Below, piece by piece: positions 1 to 7,004 of a stretch of 17,340 bases of DNA. The notes beneath the pieces are model-generated. The model did no database searches and was not told the origin of the DNA. It saw nothing but the letters and a program-made list of their open reading frames with translations. The translations under genes were made by a program, and so were the position numbers. Every line of letters starts with the position of its first letter. The first letter of the stretch is position 1. Source of the stretch: Acinetobacter sp. UBA3106 (lineage in GTDB: Bacteria > Pseudomonadota > Gammaproteobacteria > Pseudomonadales > Moraxellaceae); NCBI GenBank assembly GCA_002365595.1, contig DFAM01000001.1, forward strand, positions 49,396 through 66,735, given 5' to 3'.

Positions 1-701
1 TCTGAACTAATGAAAATGGCTTCACCCGGTTCAATATCACGTTCAACTTTAAAGCCTAAAGCGGTAATCGCCACAGACTCGGAAGCAATAATATATTCAG
101 TGCCTTTTTCAGTTTCACGCGAACCATAAATCAGCGGACGAATACCATTTGGATCACGGAAACCAACCAGGCCATGGCCAGTAATCATGGCCACCACGCC
201 ATAAGCACCCTTACAGCGCTCATGTACACGTGTCACCACATCAAAAATATCTTCCGGTGAAGGATTCAATTTGCCGTTCTTGTGCATTTCATGGGCAAAA
301 ACGTTTAACAGTACTTCAGAATCCGAATCGGTATTCATGTGACGCAGGTCTGTTTTAAACAGGTCTTCATGAATTTCTTCAGCATTGGTCAAGTTACCGT
401 TATGCGCCAGGGTAATCCCGTAAGGCGAGTTCACATAAAACGGCTGTGCTTCTGCACTGCTCGAAGAACCTGCTGTTGGATAACGCACATGACCAATACC
501 GTAATTACCTAGCAATGCGCGCATATGACGGGTATGGAATACATCTCGTACCATGCCATTATCTTTACGCAAGAATAAACGGCCATTATGGCAAGTTACT
601 ATCCCAGCTGCATCCTGTCCACGATGTTGTAACATCGTTAACGCATCAAACAACATTTGGTTAACAGGTGATTTACCAGCTATACCAACTACTCCACACA
701 T
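1..701 (-). CDS. purF: Amidophosphoribosyltransferase PurF, N-terminal part (cut by window edge)
   Basis: Catalyses the first committed step of purine synthesis: glutamine plus PRPP gives 5-phosphoribosylamine. The visible 233 residues start MCGVVGIAG, so Cys2 becomes the N-terminal nucleophile of the Ntn-type glutaminase domain after Met removal. Further glutaminase motifs are LQHRGQDAAGI (about 24-34), GIGHVRYPTAG (about 69-79) and AHNGNLTNA (about 99-107), typical of class II amidotransferases. The phosphoribosyltransferase half lies beyond the left edge. A GAGG-type ribosome binding site sits 6-7 bases before the ATG at 699-701. The start is 24 bases after the cvpA stop, so the gene is the third member of a pyrD-cvpA-purF operon. 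The cvpA-purF pairing is common in gammaproteobacteria. No frameshift or unusual feature seen. Confidence 0.97.
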   Translation of the reverse strand, partial: MCGVVGIAGKSPVNQMLFDALTMLQHRGQDAAGIVTCHNGRLFLRKDNGMVRDVFHTRHMRALLGNYGIGHVRYPTAGSSSSAEAQPFYVNSPYGITLAHNGNLTNAEEIHEDLFKTDLRHMNTDSDSEVLLNVFAHEMHKNGKLNPSPEDIFDVVTRVHERCKGAYGVVAMITGHGLVGFRDPNGIRPLIYGSRETEKGTEYIIASESVAITALGFKVERDIEPGEAIFISS

Positions 702-725
702 AGCAACCTCGCAAACAAGCTAGGA

Positions 726-1310
726 TTAATAAAAAGGATTATTTGTTGATTCGCCTGTACGCGCTGCATGCTTTTGCGTTTTTTCAGGCGCTGTGCCAGA
801 AGATGGCACTGCATCTTCAGACTTGATATGAGAAAGCGCCCCTTGCGCCGCTTCTTTAGAAAGTTCGGTCGCCCAGGGTGCATAAGGAATAAGAAGCTGT
901 ACAAATTTAGATTGTTTCCAGTGGGGAGAACTTTCCACCCAAGGACCAACGCCCTGCATGGTAATGAGTACAATCAGTAAACCCTTTAAAGAACCAAAAG
1001 CACCGCCCGCCAGACGGTTGAGTGGACCAAGCTTGAGACTCTTCAATACTTTGTTCAGCAATGCAGTAATAATCCAGGTTAAGACCACCATCACCAATAC
1101 AATAAATGCAAAAGCTGCTATTTTTTGTACGACTGGATCCGCACTGAGTGAGACCATCGAAGGTGCCAGGATGGTTGCATATTTTGCACCGATAACCAGT
1201 GCAAAAATCCATCCTACCAAGTTCGCAAAGGCTGAAACCAATCCTTTTCGCAAACCGTTGAGCCCTCCAATGAGCAAAATAATCAGTATGAAGATATCCA
1301 GTGTATTCAT
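726..1310 (-). CDS. cvpA: CvpA family inner-membrane protein
   Basis: A 194-residue membrane protein of the CvpA family (colicin V production protein). The N-terminus carries the family pattern with hydrophobic segments at about 4-22, 26-48, 63-86 and 101-121, and a small-residue-rich loop GGLNGLRKGL (about 16-25). The C-terminal 50 residues are hydrophilic, rich in Ser, Thr, Ala and Lys, and probably cytoplasmic. The E. coli protein is about 162 residues, so the extra length is this tail. Its start overlaps the pyrD stop by four bases (ATGA arrangement), which implies translational coupling, and purF follows 24 bases downstream. The family has been linked to envelope and bile-salt stress resistance, but its biochemical activity is not settled. 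The neighbours tie its expression to nucleotide synthesis. Confidence 0.93.
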   Translation of the reverse strand: MNTLDIFILIILLIGGLNGLRKGLVSAFANLVGWIFALVIGAKYATILAPSMVSLSADPVVQKIAAFAFIVLVMVVLTWIITALLNKVLKSLKLGPLNRLAGGAFGSLKGLLIVLITMQGVGPWVESSPHWKQSKFVQLLIPYAPWATELSKEAAQGALSHIKSEDAVPSSGTAPEKTQKHAARTGESTNNPFY

Positions 1311-2317
1311 GGCGTGTTTAAAGCATCAATGCAATCTTTAACCAGAGCCGGACCTGTATATATGAGGCCACTATAAATTTGTACAAGGCTGGCACCTGCC
1401 TGTTTTTTCGCAACAGCCTGCTCGCCCGACAAAATCCCGCCTACACCAATTAATGGAATCTGCCCGTTTAATACTTTAGCAAAAGCTGCAAGACAAGCTG
1501 TACTTTTTTCAAATACCGGCGCCCCAGACAACCCGCCTGCTTCATCACCGTATTTCAGATTTTCCACACCTTCACGTGACAAGGTGGTATTGGTGACAAT
1601 CAAACCATCAATTTTAAACTGGATCAATTGTTTCGCAATGAACTGAATATCTTCCTGAGTCAGATCAGGCGCAACTTTAAGCACTAAAGGTACATAATGC
1701 TGATGTTCTTCCGCCAGTTCAAGCTGACGCTTTCTTAAGGTTTGTAACAATTCAGTGAGGGCATCGCCGCTTTGCAGGCTACGCAAGTTTTTGGTGTTCG
1801 GTGATGAGATATTAACAGTGATATAAGACGCGTAGTTATAAACTTTTTCCAGACAGATCAGATAGTCATCCACTGCATTTTCAACTGGAGTATCGGCATT
1901 TTTACCAATATTAATGCCTAAAATGCCTTTGAATTTTGCTGCTTTGACATTTTCAACCAGCTTGTCTACCCCATCATTATTAAAACCCATACGGTTAATA
2001 ATGGCTTTGGCTTCGGGTAAACGGAATAAACGGGGATGCGGATTGCCCGCCTGCGGGCGCGGTGTAATGGTTCCAATTTCAATAAAACCAAACCCCAGTC
2101 CAGCCAGGGCATCAATATATGCGCCATTTTTGTCTAAACCAGCTGCCAAACCCACCGGATTGGGGAATTCAATCCCCATACAGGTCATAGGTTTGGACGC
2201 TACGTTTTGACGCATCATGCCCATGCGATGAGCTGATTTCAATAACGATAATGTGAGCTCATGTGCACGCTCCGGTGCTAAAGAAAACAACAAAGGGCGG
2301 GCAAGAGAATACAACAT
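1307..2317 (-). CDS. pyrD: Dihydroorotate dehydrogenase (quinone), class 2
   Basis: Oxidises dihydroorotate to orotate, passing electrons through FMN to membrane quinone (fourth step of pyrimidine synthesis). The 336 residues match the class 2, membrane-associated form: an amphipathic N-terminal helix region (about 1-30, ARPLLFSLAPERAHELTL), the substrate/FMN motif PVGLAAGLDKNG (about 54-65), GTITPRPQAGNPHPRLFRL (about 82-100), and VNISSPNTKNLR (168-179), in which Ser172 is the expected catalytic base of class 2 enzymes. VTNTT and GVGGI motifs follow near the phosphate-binding end. It is the first gene of the pyrD-cvpA-purF group. No strong Shine-Dalgarno sequence precedes the ATG. A perfect TATAAT lies about 35 bases upstream. 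Confidence 0.97.
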   Translation of the reverse strand: MLYSLARPLLFSLAPERAHELTLSLLKSAHRMGMMRQNVASKPMTCMGIEFPNPVGLAAGLDKNGAYIDALAGLGFGFIEIGTITPRPQAGNPHPRLFRLPEAKAIINRMGFNNDGVDKLVENVKAAKFKGILGINIGKNADTPVENAVDDYLICLEKVYNYASYITVNISSPNTKNLRSLQSGDALTELLQTLRKRQLELAEEHQHYVPLVLKVAPDLTQEDIQFIAKQLIQFKIDGLIVTNTTLSREGVENLKYGDEAGGLSGAPVFEKSTACLAAFAKVLNGQIPLIGVGGILSGEQAVAKKQAGASLVQIYSGLIYTGPALVKDCIDALNTP

Positions 2318-2351
2318 ATCTATAAAAGTCTACTGCTTTTTAAGTCGCCAT

Positions 2352-2380
2352 ATTATAGGCATAGCCTGTAAAAAACACCA
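2352..2380 (-). promoter_or_regulatory. Predicted promoter of pyrD-cvpA-purF with adjoining palindrome
   Basis: On the minus strand a perfect TATAAT (-10) occupies 2352-2357. The sequence 17 bases upstream (2375-2380, TGGTGT) is a poor -35 element. Immediately upstream of the -10, 2357-2367 forms a perfect inverted repeat AGGC-TAT-GCCT that could help an activator or repressor bind. The predicted transcript would begin near 2345, leaving a leader of about 28 bases. The call rests on the -10 and its position only. Confidence 0.5.
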
Positions 2381-2407
2381 TGCTTAGCAGATCTTTATTT
2401 TTACCCA

Positions 2408-2887
2408 TTATTGCACTGTCGCCGTTAATTTAATCTGACCAGCCTCAGAAATTAGTTCTATTTTTTCAAGACTTAGACCCATCTGCGCCAATTGGGTTAA
2501 AAAATTTGCCAAAATGGCATAATTTTCATGTGACGCGACAATCAGAATCTGTTCACCGGTTTGCTGAGATGCCACAGATAATCCCTGCTGCTGGGCTACA
2601 CGCTGGACTTTATCTGCCGCAGTTAACTGCAAATCATCTGCGGGTTTCATGGTCACTGCATTGCTTTGCATCCATACAATCATGTCTTTAAAATCGTTAA
2701 CCCGATTCTGCTGTTTATTCGCGGCGGCATGCATATACCAAAGTACTGAACCAATAGCTGCAACTACAACAAAAATAGTGGTAAAGATCACCATATAACG
2801 TTCACGTTGCGACAATTGATCCAGATAATCCGTGACTTTTTCAATAGATTGATCAATCGAGTTTTGCAGTTTTTCTGATGTCTTCAT
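2408..2887 (-). CDS. gspM: Type II secretion system protein M (GspM)
   Basis: A bitopic inner-membrane component of the type II secretion machine that partners GspL in the assembly platform. The 159 residues show a short cytoplasmic N-terminus with a SQRERYM motif (about 26-32), one transmembrane helix at about 32-50, then a periplasmic region ending in a small ferredoxin-like domain (about 100-159, with VQRVAQQQGLSV and the ILANFLTQLAQMG helix). This order is typical of GspM. Its ATG overlaps the gspL stop by one base (TAATG), so translation is coupled to gspL. The other gsp genes are not in the window; dispersed gsp genes are normal in Acinetobacter. In such species the system exports lipases and other enzymes. 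Confidence 0.9.
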   Translation of the reverse strand: MKTSEKLQNSIDQSIEKVTDYLDQLSQRERYMVIFTTIFVVVAAIGSVLWYMHAAANKQQNRVNDFKDMIVWMQSNAVTMKPADDLQLTAADKVQRVAQQQGLSVASQQTGEQILIVASHENYAILANFLTQLAQMGLSLEKIELISEAGQIKLTATVQ

Positions 2888-4026
2888 TATTGTATTTTCA
2901 CCAATCCAATTGCACCTGCACCATTGGGCTGAATATTACCCAATTCTGCCTTAAAGCCTTGCGAATTTAGCTGTTGAGCTAGGTTTTGCAAAGCAGTCGC
3001 AGAATTAGCTTTCAATTCCATATTTAAAATAGACGCATCATAAGCAATCCGATTGGCCACAATCTGATTTTGCATGAGTACAGGGCCAACACGGCTGAGC
3101 AACTGTAAAGCCTGGGTATTGGCACTTTTATTTAAGCGCAAGTGACTTTCAAACTGGCTTTTTAAGTTCTGTTCGGTGACACGACTACTCTGTCCAAACC
3201 AGTATTTATACTGATCAATAGCTTGTAATGCCGTCTGGTCAGCCACTTTTTTATATTTATACCAGCGTATTGCATCATAGCCAAACTGAACCATTAAAAC
3301 TGCCACCAATACGGCAGCACAGGCTTTCCAATAGCCAGATACGCCCGAGCTATTTTTGGCTTTAGGCAGAATATTAAAAGAATGATGTTGCGCTTTTTTT
3401 AATACTGGCACTTCATAATGAAAAGATTCAATCTGTTCATGCGTCACCATGGCTTCAAGGCTTTGCATCTGTTCAGCAGTAAAATTACTGATTTTATAAG
3501 ATTGCCCTGGAGGCTGATAATCTAAAAACAGCGCCAGATCATCAACCGAATTTCCCATAAATTCACTTTCACGAACCAGCAAACGTCCCGATACATTTGC
3601 AATGACGGTTTGCCCTGCTTCTGGTAGCGGCAAAATGAGAAAATCCGGCAATAAGGAAACAACTTTAACCGGAATTAAGCTCAAGGCATGTTGCAAGGTT
3701 TCAACCATGCTATTTGCTACACCCAAAATGATCAATTGATCTGGATTTTGAAAGTGATGCAATACCTTCATTGAATCGATGGGCAAAACTACAAATTCTT
3801 CTAATAAATATTTGACCCCGTCAGGCCCCAATTTTTTATATTGCGGCTTGGCCAGGCTTTGTTGCAACATTTGCACATTGCGACTCGGGAAAAATACAAC
3901 TGTTTCTTGTCCATGATAGCCTTGAATGTCTTGAATTAACTGTTCAAGACTAGAGGCCTGAGACCAGCTCTCTCCAGTCGACCATTGCCAAACCCCATTG
4001 GCTTCAGGCATCCATAAATACAACAT
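2887..4026 (-). CDS. gspL: Type II secretion system protein L (GspL)
   Basis: Inner-membrane platform protein that binds the GspE ATPase through its cytoplasmic domain and GspM through its membrane and periplasmic parts. The 379 residues contain an actin-like cytoplasmic domain (about 1-230, with LLEEFVVLPID at 74-84 and a VSLLPDFLILPLP stretch at 123-135), one transmembrane helix (about 233-250), and a periplasmic ferredoxin-like domain (about 300-379, LQLLSRVGPVL then LKANSATALQNLAQQLNSQG). Length and domain order are normal for GspL. The gene lies 30 bases after sixA and overlaps gspM by one base, so sixA-gspL-gspM are probably co-transcribed. No strong ribosome binding site precedes the ATG. 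Confidence 0.92.
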   Translation of the reverse strand: MLYLWMPEANGVWQWSTGESWSQASSLEQLIQDIQGYHGQETVVFFPSRNVQMLQQSLAKPQYKKLGPDGVKYLLEEFVVLPIDSMKVLHHFQNPDQLIILGVANSMVETLQHALSLIPVKVVSLLPDFLILPLPEAGQTVIANVSGRLLVRESEFMGNSVDDLALFLDYQPPGQSYKISNFTAEQMQSLEAMVTHEQIESFHYEVPVLKKAQHHSFNILPKAKNSSGVSGYWKACAAVLVAVLMVQFGYDAIRWYKYKKVADQTALQAIDQYKYWFGQSSRVTEQNLKSQFESHLRLNKSANTQALQLLSRVGPVLMQNQIVANRIAYDASILNMELKANSATALQNLAQQLNSQGFKAELGNIQPNGAGAIGLVKIQ

Positions 4027-4056
4027 TAATGTTTTTCTGCCGTTTTAATTAATATT

Positions 4057-4512
4057 TTATGCGTTTGGAATAAAACTTTTTAACTGGGTAGATAGTCCAG
4101 TTGCAATCACTGCTTGCTCATATATCCGCGCTTCAGCCAGAGCATACGGATGAAAAGGCTCAACTGTCAACAATGATGCTATATGCGCCACCACATTCAT
4201 ATGACAAACCACCACAATGGATTCATAAGGCAACTGTGACAACCAGTCAATCGCTGCTTTCGCATCATCATCAGGTTTGATCTTATTGCACACCAACACC
4301 GGTACATCACGAAAATAATATTGCAAGTGTGCCAAAGTTTCTTGCGCGCGCAATAAGGGACTCACCACAAAAACATCAGGCTGGATGATATCTTTTAAAT
4401 ATCTAGCACTAAGCTCCGCCTGCTTATGTCCACGCTCGGTTAAAGGACGCTTATCATCATTACCATGCACCGCTGGAGCAGCTTCACCATGACGTACTAA
4501 GGTAAGTTGCAT
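4057..4512 (-). CDS. sixA: Phosphohistidine phosphatase SixA
   Basis: A small histidine-phosphatase (phosphoglycerate-mutase-like) enzyme of 151 residues. The catalytic motif LVRHGEA is at 5-11 with the nucleophile His8. SPLLRAQETL (about 51-60) supplies a second phosphate-binding Arg, and VVCHMNVVAH (about 96-105) carries the second catalytic His. In E. coli, SixA (161 residues) removes phosphate from histidine in the nitrogen phosphotransferase protein NPr and was first reported as a phosphatase of the ArcB HPt domain. Here the physiological target is unknown. It lies 71 bases after gpsA and 30 bases before gspL. No N- or C-terminal extension, so it is the stand-alone SixA type. Confidence 0.9.
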   Translation of the reverse strand: MQLTLVRHGEAAPAVHGNDDKRPLTERGHKQAELSARYLKDIIQPDVFVVSPLLRAQETLAHLQYYFRDVPVLVCNKIKPDDDAKAAIDWLSQLPYESIVVVCHMNVVAHIASLLTVEPFHPYALAEARIYEQAVIATGLSTQLKSFIPNA

Positions 4513-4583
4513 AAAAATTTCCTGATTTTGAATATACCGTCATTATAACCAAGCTTTATGAACGCAATATCATGATTGAAAAA

Positions 4584-5657
4584 TTACACCTCATTATGAG
4601 GTAATACAAATTCCACATCACTACGGTGGCCATTTTTCATGAGTGAAAGTGCAATGTTTAAAGGCGGCGCACCTTCAAAAATCACATCATATAATGCGCT
4701 GGTAATTGGCATATACACATCCAATTCTTCGGAACGGCTGCGTACCTGCACAATGGTGTTAATCCCTTCAGCGGTTTGACCCAATTCCTGAGTGGCCTGT
4801 TCCAGACTTTTACCTGAACCCAGGGCAAAACCAACCTGATAATTACGGCTGAGCGGGCTATTACAGGTTGCAAACAAGTCACCCACACCGGACAAGCCTA
4901 AGAAAGTGAGTGGGTTTGCGCCCAATTTCACCGCAAAACGGCTCATTTCTGCCAGCGCACGGGTCAAAATCATACTCTTGGTGTTTTCACCCACATGATA
5001 AGCAGCAGCCATGCCCATTGCCACGGCATAAATATTTTTCAACGCTCCGCCCAGTTCCACACCATGCACATCATCACTGGCAAAAACCCGGAACAATGCG
5101 CTATGTAACGCTTGCTGCACCGCATAACGCACCAGTTCCGACTCACTGGCGATCACCGTTCCTGCAGGTTGCCCGGCCATAATTTCTTTGGCCAGGTTCG
5201 GTCCTGAAAGTACGCCATATGGAACCTGAGGCAATTCCTCGCGAATAATATCGCTCATAAAATGGAAAGTTTTCGCCTCAATCCCTTTGGTCAAGGAAAT
5301 AACGGCTTGCGAGCTAATAAAAGGCTTAATCTGTTTCAGCACATCACGAAAAGAATGACTAGGAATAGCCACCAAAATAATGTCACGATCACAAACGGCC
5401 GTTTCCAGATCCGAAACTGCCTGTAAACCCGACTCCAAAACAAAATCGGGTAAATAGCGCTTGTTGATATGAGTCTGATTAATTTCTGCTGCTGCCGCTT
5501 CATCACGAATCCAGATCATGGTATCGCAACCGTTACGTACAGCGGTATTGGCCATAGCCGTACCAAAACTGCCTCCACCCAATACCGTTACACGCAAGGC
5601 CGTTTTCTGATCAATTACAACCGGCTCAACAAGATCTGAAAATTTCAACTCTGACAT
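4584..5657 (-). CDS. gpsA: Glycerol-3-phosphate dehydrogenase [NAD(P)+]
   Basis: Reduces dihydroxyacetone phosphate to sn-glycerol 3-phosphate, the backbone for phospholipid synthesis, in the cytoplasm. The Rossmann motif VLGGGSFGTAMA (about 25-36) binds NAD(P)H. LSGPNLAKEI and GGALKNIYAVAMG carry family-conserved residues including the catalytic Lys, and the C-terminal helical domain has LGLSGVGDLFATC. I place the start at the second in-frame ATG (5655-5657), giving 357 residues beginning MSELKF. The ATG at 5678 would add seven residues (MSRDIKI) and lacks a ribosome binding site, while the internal one is preceded by AGAGA. Residues 1-22 before the Rossmann fold are a short extension over the E. 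coli enzyme. The gene lies 33 bases after the nitroreductase gene. Confidence 0.95.
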   Translation of the reverse strand: MSELKFSDLVEPVVIDQKTALRVTVLGGGSFGTAMANTAVRNGCDTMIWIRDEAAAAEINQTHINKRYLPDFVLESGLQAVSDLETAVCDRDIILVAIPSHSFRDVLKQIKPFISSQAVISLTKGIEAKTFHFMSDIIREELPQVPYGVLSGPNLAKEIMAGQPAGTVIASESELVRYAVQQALHSALFRVFASDDVHGVELGGALKNIYAVAMGMAAAYHVGENTKSMILTRALAEMSRFAVKLGANPLTFLGLSGVGDLFATCNSPLSRNYQVGFALGSGKSLEQATQELGQTAEGINTIVQVRSRSEELDVYMPITSALYDVIFEGAPPLNIALSLMKNGHRSDVEFVLPHNEV

Positions 5658-5690
5658 TATTTTTATATCTCTACTCATGATTCAATACAG

Positions 5691-6266
5691 TTATTTATTC
5701 CAATAACTGACATAATTTTGTGTATTCACTGGGATACGCGCTGGAATTGCTTTTACTGCTGTTCCAATATAGATAATTCCTGAAATTAAATCATCTTCTG
5801 CCAGCCCCAGAAGTCGCTTAAACAGTGGTGACTCAATCACTGCCCCGCTACGCCACATGGTTGAAAAGCCCTGTACCTGCAAAGATAACAAGAAGTTTTC
5901 AATTGCCGCTCCCGAACTTAAGGTTTGTTCAAAATTAGGAACTTTGGGATGCGGTTGAAACTGGGTTAATGCCAAAACCAGCAGTGGTGCACGAAACGGA
6001 TGGTTTTTAACCCGTTCCAACTGAGCTGGGTCGGTTTCACCCAAATCAGCCAAAGCCTTTGACAGCAATTCTCCAAAAGCACCACGTTGATCACTCGGAA
6101 TGACCACAAAACGGGTCGGCTTTAAACGATGATGATCTGGTGCAGTCAGCGCTGCCTGAAAGGCTTTTTCCAGTTGATCTGCATTCGGAGCAGGCTCAAC
6201 CAAATGCCCAATCGACTGACGCTGATGAATATTTTGATGAACCGTGTCTACCGCTGAATCCGTCAT
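5691..6266 (-). CDS. Nitroreductase family protein, YdjA-like
   Basis: An FMN-dependent oxidoreductase of the nitroreductase superfamily, 191 residues. An Arg-Gln-Ser at 16-18 (IHQRQSIGHLVEPAP) matches the RRS-type FMN phosphate-binding motif. A TAPDHHRLKPTRFVVI block (about 41-56) is close to the APDH..QPW.F region of E. coli YdjA. The second half has the dimer/FMN pattern SGAAIENFLLSLQVQGFSTMWRSG, and a GIIYIGTA strand lies near the C-terminus. Small nitroreductases of this branch use NAD(P)H and accept nitroaromatics or quinones in vitro; the natural substrate is usually unknown. It is the first gene of the run that continues with gpsA. No Shine-Dalgarno sequence is visible; a TATAAA lies five bases before the ATG. 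Confidence 0.85.
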   Translation of the reverse strand: MTDSAVDTVHQNIHQRQSIGHLVEPAPNADQLEKAFQAALTAPDHHRLKPTRFVVIPSDQRGAFGELLSKALADLGETDPAQLERVKNHPFRAPLLVLALTQFQPHPKVPNFEQTLSSGAAIENFLLSLQVQGFSTMWRSGAVIESPLFKRLLGLAEDDLISGIIYIGTAVKAIPARIPVNTQNYVSYWNK

Positions 6267-6493
6267 TGACTTTTATATCTGTGTACTGAAATATATCACC
6301 AAGATTAGCATAATCCGGTTCAGTTACTCTAGAGCATTGCGTGGATGTATCTCTCTCCATATTCATCTCGCGTCCCCATCAGTCACATAGTACACATATA
6401 AAGCTGCATTTTTTATACAAGTCCTTCAAATATCATTCAAAAAATCATGTTCAAATAACTTAAATTCTTTCTAAAACAATCCAGGGGAAAAAG

Positions 6494-6874
6494 ATGAATC
6501 AAGTTTTTGCGCTCGCTTCAACTGTTGCCGTTGCTCTTGCCTTAACTGCCTGTGCATCTAATCCAACCACATCATTAGCTGTTCAAAAAGAAAACAATCA
6601 ATATGAAGTGACCGGTATAGGGAAAAGCAGTTTAATTTCTAAAAACAACGCGATTGCTGCAGCCAATAACGCTTGTGGTAAAAAAGCCACACCTGTCGTT
6701 GTGAATGAAAAAACCGAATACAACGGTGCCTTAAAAGGTGTAGTGGATGAACAGACTGGACAAATGATTCAGGCCGCAACCACGGTACTCGGTACACTGG
6801 CTGGCAAAAGCGGCAGTCTGGCACGTGATGAGGATTATCAAACTGTCTTGACCTTTACCTGTCGAGCCAACTAA
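6494..6874 (+). CDS. Small lipoprotein of unknown function
   Basis: I do not recognise a named family. The 126-residue product has a hydrophobic N-terminus ending in a clear lipobox, LTAC, with the lipidated Cys at 20. The following Ala-Ser (no Asp at +2) favours the outer membrane. The mature part is soluble-looking: a region with YEVTGIGKSSLISKNNAIAAANNACGKK (about 39-66) reminiscent of small envelope proteins that hold an alpha/beta repeat, then a Gly/Ala/Thr-rich helix (GQMIQAATTVLGTLAGKSG), and a final strand with one Cys. Cys61 and Cys123 could form a disulfide. Oddly, the signal peptide's n-region (MNQVFALAS) has no Lys or Arg. A good AGGGG ribosome binding site at 6483-6487 supports this ATG, and no upstream ATG, GTG or TTG is in frame. 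Confidence 0.8.
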   Translation: MNQVFALASTVAVALALTACASNPTTSLAVQKENNQYEVTGIGKSSLISKNNAIAAANNACGKKATPVVVNEKTEYNGALKGVVDEQTGQMIQAATTVLGTLAGKSGSLARDEDYQTVLTFTCRAN

Positions 6875-6934
6875 AGCTTCTAATAAGGGTCTATTTCATC
6901 TTATTCACTCAATAAAATGTCTAGATCAAGAAGC

Positions 6935-6964
6935 AAAAAAGCCGCTTATTGAAGCGGCTTTTTT
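6935..6964. terminator. Bidirectional rho-independent terminator
   Basis: A 13-base perfect inverted repeat: left arm 6935-6947 (six A then GCCGCTT), loop ATTG, right arm 6952-6964 (AAGCGGC then six T). The A and T runs make it work in both directions, so it ends both the lipoprotein gene (plus) and the rhlB helicase gene (minus). Confidence 0.93.
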
Positions 6965-7004
6965 AGTTTTCATCTTATTTAATATGTAGATCAAAGTCTT
7001 AAGA

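Noticed and set aside
446..664. A 72-codon plus-strand frame opposite purF
   Set aside because: It lies wholly within the purF coding sequence on the other strand, and its product has no recognisable family pattern.
958..1341. A 127-codon plus-strand frame opposite cvpA
   Set aside because: It is antisense to cvpA and spans the cvpA-pyrD junction; the cvpA protein has clear family features while this one has none.
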